DNA from: Fragilaria radians | Lineage: Eukaryota; Bacillariophyta; Fragilariophyceae; Fragilariales; Fragilariaceae | DNA length: 17,871 bases | Assembly: GCA_900642245.1 (NCBI GenBank) | Contig: CAAAJI010000076.1 | Coordinates: forward strand, 177,592 to 195,462 | Direction: 5' to 3' | Part shown: piece after piece, positions 1-8,015 of the stretch | Numbering within the stretch: the first letter of the stretch is position 1 | Layout: every line of letters begins with the position of its first letter | Program-made: the position numbers and the translations under genes | Notes under the pieces: model-generated | The model's input: the letters and a program-made list of their open reading frames with translations, nothing else | What the model was told of the DNA's origin: nothing | Databases searched by the model: none

Positions 1-289
1 TGCAACTAACTTCCATGCTTACTGCTGTCTCTTGCATGTTATCTTTGATCCCATATTATATTGAGGAAATATCCAAGAATATCAATATTGCTCTAAATGA
101 ATAATGGGACTATTCTCGTTTGTCATTGTGTAAGCATTTGGAATGGAATCCAAACTAGGTCTCTCATGTCTCATGGTCATCTTACTTGCATTGCCTTTTT
201 CTAAGCCAACTGTGTATCTCGATAGGTAGGAAAAGATACATGCATGAATAATACTACAAATGTATATCTACCATAATTATAAACTGTCG

Positions 290-1709
290 CTAAATATGCA
301 CATCTCGAGAAGTTAATAAAGGTAAATCAACAGCTTCCACAGTTTCTGCTGCCATCTTGGCTTGTTGTTTCCGATCCAACAATAGACGAGCCACTTCACT
401 AATGGGTAATTCTAAAAGGATATTATCCGGATGGACTTCATGATGAAATTCTTGCAAGAGGTCCTCCCACCGTTGCAGTGCGATAACGCCTGTGAGAGGA
501 GAGAAGGTTTCCCAATTGACTTCTGAACTAAGTGTAACACCCGATTGAGAGATTTCAGAGAGTATATAAAAGTCATAATCGGAAGGATCATGTTGATGTT
601 GTTGTTGTTGTTGTGGATGAGGTTGATGCAATCGTGCAGCTGCAGCTGCTGCGGCACCTGCCGTGGGTGCATTCCGTACCGTAGAAGGAATCGATGCAGA
701 AGCCGGTAGAGGCAATGTGTCGGAAGAGGAAGAATTGGAAAAGATATCATGATTATTATGGAGGATATCATGTGTGGGTGGATTTGCTATGGTTGTCTTC
801 AAATGAAGACTATCGACGGAGGATGTCGTAATACCAGTCATCTTTTGCCATTTTTTGAAACAACTTAAACGAGATCGTTTGGTCATGCGTTTACTGATAG
901 TACTCCCTTGTATAGGATGTAAGTCAATGAGATGGAATTTGTGGCATGCAACAATATGATGTATATTTGTACTTACAGGGAATAATGATATTCTCCCTTT
1001 CCACAATCTTTCCAAGTTCTTTGATATCAGTATTCGGGTCAACTCGTAAGTGTTCACGAATTAAACGTTTCAGTATTTCTGTTTCATTTTCCTTCCATCG
1101 ACCCTTGACAAATTCGGAGGACATTTCTCGATATTTATCTCGACACGAATCAGCGGACCTATTCAACTTGGCTTGAATGGCGGACCATTTCTTTCCCATC
1201 CGTGTAACTAAATCTGATAATGTTTGACATTCTGCTTCCGTCCAGGGTCCACGTCGAAAGGGATGTAATTGTCGTAATCCATGTCGATACACAGATTGTA
1301 CTGTCCGATGAGGTAATCGTTTGGCAATTTCCATCCATGCACCCTTCAATTCCGCCTTGTGATCACATTCACTACAAAGACGAACAATGGAAATATCCTT
1401 CAAGGCACAATAATCCTCGACGGCTCTTCGGACCATTTCTGTTTCTTCCTTGGTAAATTTACCACCACTACGAGGACAAACTTCACCATATCCATTTTTG
1501 CTCCATTTGCTGTGAACACTATCGTCAATTAGAACATTGTTATCTATTGTCGTAGTCGTAATAGTAGTAGAATTGGGAAGAGTGGATGATGCTGATGATT
1601 CGGTAGAGTGAAAATTCACATCTCCTACTTCCTGAACTTCAGGACAAACGACTTTGACGACTTCAACGACGTCTTCATACTTGTACATAGACTGTTGGAC
1701 AATCGACAT
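290..1709 (-). CDS. Reb1/TTF-I/DMTF1-like Myb (SANT) DNA-binding protein, paralog A
   Basis: Two exons on the minus strand, 1709-977 and 906-290, joined across a 70-base GT-AG intron (907-976). The joined frame gives 449 aa. The splice completes a TGG codon (W245), the expected tryptophan of the third Myb repeat, which supports the junction. Domains seen: a Ser/Thr-rich N-terminus; Myb-like repeat 1 at about 82-146 (starts GKFTKEE, contains GAWMEIAKRLPHRT); repeat 2 at 153-197 (RGPWTEAE, KKWSAIQAKLNRSADSCRDKYRE); repeat 3 at 203-266 (GRWKENE, then PWSTISKRMTKRSRLSCFKKW). A linker carries seven Ala (329-335) and a Gln/His run (343-350). A further Trp-containing block at 355-398 (EVNWE, ALQRWEDLL) resembles a degenerate fourth repeat. 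This repeat order is that of yeast Reb1, mammalian TTF-I and DMTF1, which bind DNA in rDNA termination or promoter control. A nuclear DNA-binding role is well supported; the exact target is not known. Paralogous to the gene at 10180-11796. Confidence 0.88.
907..976 (-). other. Intron of Myb paralog A (phase 1)
   Basis: On the gene strand the donor reads CCCT|GTAAGTAC and the acceptor ATACAAG|GGAGTACT. Splicing turns the run-on Cys-Lys-Tyr reading into Trp-Ser-Thr-Ile-Ser-Lys-Arg-Met, which aligns residue for residue with the spliced paralog at 10180-11796. The position and phase are the same as in that paralog's 75-base intron. Confidence 0.88.
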
Positions 1710-1989
1710 ACCCTCACGGAGCAGGGCAACGTGTTTCCACGAAACCCGGAAGATAATAAGACAATTTCTTGAACAGACCCGGAATGAATATTCACAAAAA
1801 GAAGGACCCGGAAGATTTCATAGTCTTCAACCTGTAGTTGTTTGGTACATTTTTTTATAGTAGAAGTAGTAATTGGTGCTTGCTTCGCTCCGCAGAGTGG
1901 TAGCTACAATTGCATTCAACATCACAGAACTTAAAGTAAATTATACCATTGATTTAGCATTGACATTAGGAAGGTGTAAAGGTAGTCAT
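1710..1989. promoter_or_regulatory. Upstream region of Myb paralog A with three ACCCGGAA motifs
   Basis: The 8-mer ACCCGGAA occurs on the plus strand at 1744-1751, 1777-1784 and 1806-1813, that is, 35 to 105 bases upstream of the ATG of the minus-strand gene (TTCCGGGT on the gene strand). Three identical 8-mers in 70 bases are unlikely by chance in AT-rich sequence. The core ACCCGG overlaps the TTACCCG recognition core known for budding yeast Reb1. Binding here is inferred only. Confidence 0.45.
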
Positions 1990-3170
1990 TTCATTTTTGC
2001 CTATAAAATCTATGGTTTAAAGACAAATATTTAGCTTTTTCTTGTGTTGTTATTGTAGAAGTTATTACTGCTGCTGTTATTGTCTTCTCTGCCCAAGTCT
2101 GTCCTGGGTGAAGTAAGTATTGATGATACCAGGAGTACTTGTTGCCATTAGGACTAAGGAATGTAGATTTCATCTTTATAATACAGTAGGTCATACCCCT
2201 CAATGTGCTCCATAGTGTAATAAGGTTGTGATAATCCATCTGCTCATTGAAAATTAAGGCAGTATGCATTGGGAATTTAATAATACTCTTTTCTGATTCT
2301 GATAGAAGTGTAAGTGCTTCCTCTTATGGAATCACCAGTTCATCAATGCCTAAGCAAGATAAGGCATCTGCTACAATATTTTTCTATCCTGGAAGGTATT
2401 CAAAGGTTACCCCAAATTCTTCCATGACAAAAAGCAAGGGTAATACACAATCTGATGCTTTTAATCCATTAAAGGTATTATTCTTATGGTCTGTATAGCC
2501 AATGATTGGGTAACCTAGCATGATATTCTTATATCTCTTTCAGGTTTCAATAGTAGATATTAACTCACGCACAGTGGTGGTGTATCTTCTTTGAGCTGCA
2601 TTAAGCTTTCTGGAATAAAAGGCTATAGGCTACTGCACCCAGTTCATGATCGGAAGCATCTGTGTAAATGTGGAATGGTTTTTCAAAATCTGGGTACTAT
2701 AACAATGCCTCCATTTCAGTAGCCTTTTTGACTTTAACAAATACTTGTAGATGGGTTGGGAGCCATTCACACTTGACTTTGCTTGAGGTGAGACTAGTCA
2801 ATGGAGCTAGTAGCTCACTCCTACATAAACACAGTTGCAATATAGTTGACTATACCAATGAATTGGCGTAGTTCTTTTCTGCTTTTTGGAGCCTTGGCGT
2901 TTGGAGATGATGAAATATCTTGCCTACTTGGAAGCCGGGTTGTCAGGGTCCATCTAGAACTCCAACTTGCTGTACTTGATCTTGTCAGTGCTCTGTTCTG
3001 GGTTGTCCACTTTCCTGGCCTTAAAAGCGAAAGGAGTGGGAGGGCTTTCACAAACTGCAGAAGGTAAGCCCGTCAAAGTTAATTTAGACTTACTAAAAGT
3101 CATTGTTGATCTTCTATATACTCGTACCAAAGTGTGATCGTAGTGCTCTACGGTGAGATACAGCAATCAC
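1990..3170 (-). pseudogene. Degenerate Ty3/gypsy retrotransposon pol (RT end, RNase H, integrase start)
   Basis: Read on the minus strand, broken by frameshifts and stops. In order: the end of reverse transcriptase / start of the connection (PKSRKELRQFIGIVNY, about 2842-2889); the linker LLAPLTSLTS followed by the RNase H-like core with YPDFEKPFHIYTDASDHELG (about 2628-2700); YSRKLNAAQRRYTTTVREL (about 2562-2618); YTDHKN (2480-2500); EEFGVTFEYLPG, stop, KNIVADALS (about 2347-2425); then a piece of the integrase N-terminal region, WYHQYLLHPGQTWAEKTI (about 2077-2131). The motif order is that of Ty3/gypsy (Metaviridae-type) pol. At least two in-frame stops and several frame changes are visible, so it cannot encode a working polyprotein. 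No gag, no DDE integrase core and no paired LTRs were found. The 5' boundary near 3170 is uncertain; RT catalytic motifs upstream were not recognised. Confidence 0.85.
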
Positions 3171-4814
3171 ACAATGATGAATTACAGTCTAGTTTTTGAT
3201 AACTTTTCATTTTGTTGTTGTGCGTAGTTGTAGAACTTCCCCCATGGAGAACTTCTCAAGAGAACTTTGTGAACTCTCTTGAAGAATTAGATATTGTTCT
3301 AGAACTTCTTCCCAACTGTCTCTTCAACTTGTTCATAAGGACAAGTTAGGTTCAATAAGGATACGTTAGTTTATTAGTGAACTAAAACCCTAATAATACT
3401 TTATGTCATCCTAGATTGGATCCGGTGCTAGATTGTATAATGATATATTCCCTTTATCAACAATATTTAATCTTCATTAAGTTTAACTACTGAATCATTT
3501 ATCATAGTTAAAGTGGTTTTAGATTTTTACTTTGTTTGCTTTTTGTAACTACCCATGGCTAGATGAGTAAATATAGGAATATTATAACTCTTCAAATATT
3601 TACTTCGCACTAGCGGTACAGGGCATGTCCTTATACCGGTACACGCACACATCTCCAAGTTAACATTTTATTATTAAACTGTTATTGCTTACAACCTATT
3701 GTGTTTTGGACTAGCTTCTTTATCCTTCAGTCAAGTAATGACAACACTCTAAGGAAGAATGGATACTGGCAACACAGCATCTGCCATGATTAAACTCAAA
3801 TACTTCTTCATATGAAGGCAAGTAAGAGAACTTTGTCATACCATAAGATATTACCAAATGTAAAAGTAATGCAGTGTCTTCCAGAGTCATAGTGATCCCT
3901 TAACTATACATTGATACGGTATATGGTACCTATGCTTGTCCCCTGCTTGATGGGACTAAATTATCTTTGTTTTTATTCTCTATCGAAATGGGAAAGTATT
4001 TCCACAGAACCTTTTTTCATACGACCAGGTACGAAATTCATTTTTTTCCCATGAAATGCAAATTTTTGCTTCAATTAATGTTCAGGCAGAGATTGAATGA
4101 ATGAAGACACCCATGCTGAATTTTTTATTGTATGACAAATCGCTATTCAAGTGTTTATACAGAATTTTGGAATAGCTATAGGCCCTTTGATTTCTGCACT
4201 GCAAGAAGCTTTTCTCTTCAAACCTTTTATTCTGAATTTCATTTATAAAGCATTTGTATGTCAATAAAGCTTATGTTCTAGCATATCATATTTCTATCAC
4301 TATGAGATTACTATTTTTTCGAATCTCTCTCTCTTCTACATACGAAAGACTGATAACAAGTATATTATTTTATTTTAAACCATAAAAGTAAAATAGGTTG
4401 TATTCTGCCTTTTAGTCAGGCATGCGACATCTACAAAATATCGGACCATTGCATTTTTGCTTTATTGCTCTTTAGATGTGCATTGACAAAGAGTTATTGC
4501 ACTCATGGCTTGATTGATAGTGAACTCTCTTTTTTGACAAGAATGCTAAGCGTTCTATTGGATTACAGTCGAGGGTTAGTCTTTTTCAACGCTTCAGATT
4601 TCACCCGATTGATGCAGAATTCCAAACCGTTACACTCCTCAAAAACATAGAAATTCCAGAGAGAATTACACGACTTGTGCTGTAATGGCTCCCCTAATTT
4701 AACTTTTGTCTAAAAAATACATACAGCTTCAAAATTTCCTCTCAACATCCGATTCCAAGATTCACTTTTTCAAGATTTCCAATTGGATTACAATTTCCTT
4801 ACTTTAAAATCAAG
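3171..4814. other. Gene-free spacer with a possible solo LTR
   Basis: No convincing coding sequence: the short open frames here (for example 4082-4264 minus and 4465-4650 plus) are AT-rich, lack recognisable motifs and show no codon structure. About 3230-3720 has the look of an LTR: an upstream region, a TATA-like stretch (GAATATTATAA near 3577-3587), a run with CGGTAC-type repeats near 3615-3645 and the string TTACAACCT (about 3689-3697), which is also found in the copia LTR at 12420-12428. Clear LTR termini were not identified. From about 4650 to 4814 is the probable 5' UTR and promoter of the secreted repeat protein. Confidence 0.3.
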
Positions 4815-5879
4815 ATGTCTAGGTTCCTCTTCACCGCTTGTTTAGCTATTTTTTCAGGACACTTGTCCTCCGCAGACTATTCTAATGGCCGGGTAACAAG
4901 GCAGCTTCAAAATACTGAACTGCGAAAGGGCATGGATGGCGACGGAGGTAAGAATAACAAGGCTGCAAAAGGTGGCATGGTTGATAAGGCTGCAAAGGGA
5001 GGAATGGACAGCAAGGGTGGAAAAGATGATAAAGGAGGCATGGGCATGGGGATGGTTAAAGTAGCTCCGACTACCTTTGCTCCATCTGGATCGTCGTTTC
5101 CATCAAGTGCCCCAAGTGACATGCCATCGTTGCCTCCTCAAGGGGCAATGGGTATGGGAGGCATGGGCAAAGATGACAAGGTAGCAAAGGGTGGAATGGA
5201 GGGAAAAGTGGCAAAGGGTGGAATGGATGGAAAAGTAGCAAAGGGTGGAATGGATGGAAAAGTAGCGAAGGGTGGTAAGAATAAAGACGGACGTGAGCTC
5301 AAGGGCAAAGACGATGAAAAGTTGGAAAAGGCTGCAAAGGGAGGAATGGACAGCAAGGGTGGAAAAGATGATAAAGGAGGCATGGGCATGGGGATGGTTA
5401 AAGTAAGTCCAACTACCTTTGCTCCATCTGGATCGTCGTTTCCCTCTAGCGCCCCAAGTGACATGCCATCGTTGCCTCCTCAAGGGGCAATGGGTATGGG
5501 AGGCATGGGAAAAGATGGCAAGGTAGCAAAGGGTGGAATGGATGGAAAAGTAGCGAAGGGTGGAATGGATGGAAAAGTCGCGAAGGGTGGAATGGATGGC
5601 AAAAATGGAAAAGTTGCAAAGGGTGGCATGGAAAAGGATGGGCGTGAGCTGAAGGGTGCTGAAAAAGCTGCCAAAGGAGGAAAGACTGATAAAACTGGAG
5701 GTGCTGAAAAAACCGCCAAAGGAGGAAAGACTGATAAAGCTGGAGGTGCCGAAAAAGCTGCCAAAGGAGGAACGACTGATAAAGCTGCAAAAGGAGGAAT
5801 GACAGAGAAGACTGGAAAAGATGCTGCTGGTGGCATGAGTGGGGGAATGGCGGCAGTGGAAAAAGGAAAAAAGCTGTGA
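4815..5879 (+). CDS. Secreted Lys/Gly/Met-rich modular repeat protein, silaffin-like
   Basis: An intronless 354-aa frame. Residues 1-20 form a signal peptide (basic start, hydrophobic core, SSA before the likely cleavage), so the product enters the secretory path. The mature part has no Cys or Trp; Lys makes up 59 of 354 residues. Layout: RQL tripeptide at 29-31; module 1 (about 59-164) with MGMGM, the spacer PTTFAPSGSSFPSSAPSDMP (85-104), then KVAKGGMDG nonapeptides, ending in KDGREL (157-162); module 2 (about 173-281), a near copy, ending in KDGREL (274-279); and a tail with three 15-residue repeats starting GAEK (281, 296, 311). RXL is the known processing site of diatom silaffins, and the Pro/Ser spacer is common in diatom secreted proteins. 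A role in silica, cell wall or extracellular matrix is inferred. Weak alternative: Met-rich metal binding. The four long minus-strand frames opposite are repeat shadows. The ATG at 4815 is the first before the signal peptide. Confidence 0.82.
   Translation: MSRFLFTACLAIFSGHLSSADYSNGRVTRQLQNTELRKGMDGDGGKNNKAAKGGMVDKAAKGGMDSKGGKDDKGGMGMGMVKVAPTTFAPSGSSFPSSAPSDMPSLPPQGAMGMGGMGKDDKVAKGGMEGKVAKGGMDGKVAKGGMDGKVAKGGKNKDGRELKGKDDEKLEKAAKGGMDSKGGKDDKGGMGMGMVKVSPTTFAPSGSSFPSSAPSDMPSLPPQGAMGMGGMGKDGKVAKGGMDGKVAKGGMDGKVAKGGMDGKNGKVAKGGMEKDGRELKGAEKAAKGGKTDKTGGAEKTAKGGKTDKAGGAEKAAKGGTTDKAAKGGMTEKTGKDAAGGMSGGMAAVEKGKKL
4989..5198 (+). repeat. Module repeat, copy 1, of the secreted protein
   Basis: Matches 5331-5540 at an exact offset of 342 bases (114 codons) with only about eight base changes over 210 bases and no gaps. 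It encodes the AAKGGMDSKGGKDDKGG segment, the MGMGM segment and the Pro/Ser spacer. Confidence 0.9.
5331..5540 (+). repeat. Module repeat, copy 2, of the secreted protein
   Basis: Second copy of the unit at 4989-5198. Differences include Ala-Pro to Ser-Pro just before TTFAPS, three silent third-position changes in the Pro/Ser spacer and Asp to Gly near the end. High identity suggests recent duplication or ongoing gene conversion. Confidence 0.9.
5655..5789 (+). repeat. Three 45-base tandem repeats encoding GAEK(A/T)AKGG(K/T)TDK units
   Basis: Residues 281-295, 296-310 and 311-325 are 15-residue units of the form Gly-Ala-Glu-Lys-(Ala/Thr)-Ala-Lys-Gly-Gly-(Lys/Thr)-Thr-Asp-Lys. The DNA is repeated with few changes and in frame. 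This tail follows the last R-E-L tripeptide and so would be its own peptide if the protein were cut there. Confidence 0.85.
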
Positions 5880-6484
5880 GAAGGCCTTTCTTGGATGTAA
5901 GTGTGTGATAAATCATGTACAAGCAACTAATTGTTCCACGGAGTTAAAACCATCAAGCATAATTGATGACTATCCTTCTCCACCCCGAGACTACGCTTGC
6001 TAGTCCCTAAAAAGGAGTCATAACCAGTGTATCATTTAAAAGTAACTTCGATTGAGAACTGTCTATTCTTTGTCCATTGTAGTAATTTCAAATGTCTTTC
6101 GGTTGACTTGGTTCTCGAACTTCAGTTAACAAAGGTACTGCAAGGAAAATCGATAAATTATGTCTGATATTCAACAAGTGCAGCATAAATAAATACAGTC
6201 TGCACTTGAAGTGAATGGACGACAAATTTGTCAAAATTCTAGAGATAAGGAAATTGAGATAGCTTGGAATACAAAAGCGAACTTCTACAAACAAAATACA
6301 GCTCTTCCTCTTTTGACGCATTCTCAGGCTTAATGAAATTAAGTATCCCCTAAACTTTATTGGTCTTTCATCTCAGTTGTAAACGTTTTCCATAATGCAG
6401 ATATACGTTAAAGTGAAGGAAGCAGCCAGTACGAATTGCTGATAAACTCATTATTATAATAACTTGAATCAGAATAACCAGCCG

Positions 6485-6514
6485 TAGCTAGTGGTCTAGG
6501 GGCGGTTTGATTCC
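6485..6514 (+). other. tRNA-like relic: A-box-like and B-box-like strings
   Basis: TAGCTAGTGG (one base short of the usual tRNA A box TAGCTCAGTGG) is followed after only nine bases by GGTTTGATTCC, which differs from a B box by one base. The anticodon arm is missing, so this is not a functional tRNA. It could be a deleted tRNA copy, a SINE relic or chance. Confidence 0.2.
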
Positions 6515-7146
6515 GTCATAAGGTAGTACTTTTAACAGATATACACTTCTTTCACTATATCACATAAAGCCACAGAAGTCACTACTGGGCTATGTATAAA
6601 GTTAGATCTTATGGAGCATTATTCTACCAACAAATTTGGACTCTATTGCCCAAATCTACAACACGTGTAACGCCTTTATGTCCACTTTTGTCTATGGGCA
6701 GTCACTGTTGCTGCATTCTTTAACTTCCCCCCCTTTACTAGATCTATCTTCAATTCTCTAATTTGTTTACTAGAATGGAAATTAAAAAGTCTTTATGGCT
6801 CACTCAGACACTGCATTTACTGCATTCTTAAGATCTGGTCACCTTTGAACAGGTAAGCGTGACTTCCAACTATGGGTCTGAACCATTCTCATTAATTTTT
6901 CCAACTTCCTTGTCTCACCGAGACCTTAAGAATTACTTAAGGAAAATGAAATATGTTAACTTAAACAGTTGGGTTAGACAATAGGGTCCAACATTAAATA
7001 TTCAACACACTAACTAAACCCATAGCTTAGTCAATTAAACTAACAGTGAGATTAAAACGGTTTATCGAAAATAGGATTTATTTACCAGCATCAAAGTGCA
7101 CTCCAGATTCACTGGAAACGTTAATGATCAAGATTGAATCCTTGGA

Positions 7147-7220
7147 GGGATTGAACCAGTTACCTTCTACAACTAAAAAGTATTCTAATGAATTGAATTA
7201 TACTTCTATCACCTAAACTA
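7147..7220 (-). other. Pol III type 2 promoter-like pair (tRNA-derived SINE candidate)
   Basis: On the minus strand TAGTTTAGGTG (7220-7210) fits the A-box consensus TRGYNNARNNG exactly, and GGTTCAATCCC (7157-7147) fits the B-box consensus GGTTCRANNCC. They are 52 bases apart, wider than in an intronless class I tRNA. I could not fold a full cloverleaf: the T stem and acceptor stem do not pair. A SINE head or a decayed tRNA gene is more likely than a working tRNA. Confidence 0.3.
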
Positions 7221-7853
7221 CATTAGGATACTTTCTACAGGCCTAATTGGTGGCATAGTGCAGCTAAAGAAGAATGATACATTTATGCATTTTGTCTGTC
7301 TCACTTTCAACTAAAGAGAGCAAAGTAGATTGCAACTATTTGTTTAAATGATTACAAGAACTAGTTTTGCTACCAATTACCGTAAAGTCCATTTATTTTG
7401 GTTGATACGAATAAACAGCTTGTGTTATCGATAAATATTGACGCATAATTTGGTATACTGGAGTTTCATTGGGTAGTATGCAGAAGCCACTTCAGAGTAT
7501 ATCATGTAATTCAGAAAATTAATTTGGCCCATCATTTTCACCAAAAGCTTAATTCAAACACTAATTACGCATTTTGAGGATATAAAGTTACACAATTTTA
7601 TCGTGTCGAAAAATGATGAACTACGTAAGTGGGAACAGAATTAGATTTAGTCCAGTAGGATCACGATTCAAATAGCATGTCATTCGTAAGTAAGCATTAG
7701 CTGCTTTAGATATTAAGAATTAGAGAGCCATGTCAAGAAGAAGATGGATACAAATTGCTAATTTCAATGATTGAATGGGAGCAATACTTTCTATCCATTC
7801 ATGAAAAACCACGCCGATTTTGGATCACAAATATTCAGGGAACACTTCCTTGA

Positions 7854-7876
7854 ATTCCGGAGGTAGTTGTGATTGG
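7854..7876. promoter_or_regulatory. Candidate promoter elements of the TAPT1-like gene
   Basis: ATTCCGGAGG at 7854-7863 is the same 10-mer found upstream of Myb paralog B (11891-11900). An inverted CCAAT (ATTGG) follows within ten bases. The distance to the ATG is about 150 bases. Function is inferred from position and recurrence only. Confidence 0.25.
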
Positions 7877-8015
7877 CTGTTGCTGACAGCACCACCGATT
7901 AATACGACTAAGATGTGTCAAGTGCTAGTAGTTTGGTGAACGGAGAGTACGATGGAAACATTCCTTGATGTGAAGCGCACGTACATCCATTCAACAACAC
8001 TGAAGACACATTTGG

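Larger units (their letters stand above)
5880..8015. other. Gene-free AT-rich spacer between the secreted protein and TAPT1
   Basis: No reading frame with recognisable coding character. Apart from two tRNA-like stretches (6485-6514 plus, 7147-7220 minus), it holds a small inverted repeat CATCAA...TTGATG just after the upstream gene (about 5950-5968). In the last 160 bases, ATTCCGGAGG at 7854-7863 lies near an inverted CCAAT (ATTGG at about 7872-7876), plausible promoter elements of the TAPT1-like gene. The rest appears to be unrecognisable old insertion material or non-coding spacer. Confidence 0.4.

Noticed and set aside
4907..5926. Five long minus-strand open frames opposite the secreted repeat protein, rich in Pro, Phe and Leu
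   Set aside because: They are the reverse shadow of short in-frame repeats, which keep all frames open. They lack a signal of their own, and the plus frame has a signal peptide and RXL sites.
6485..6514. A genuine tRNA gene
   Set aside because: The A-box-like and B-box-like strings are only nine bases apart and no anticodon arm fits between them.
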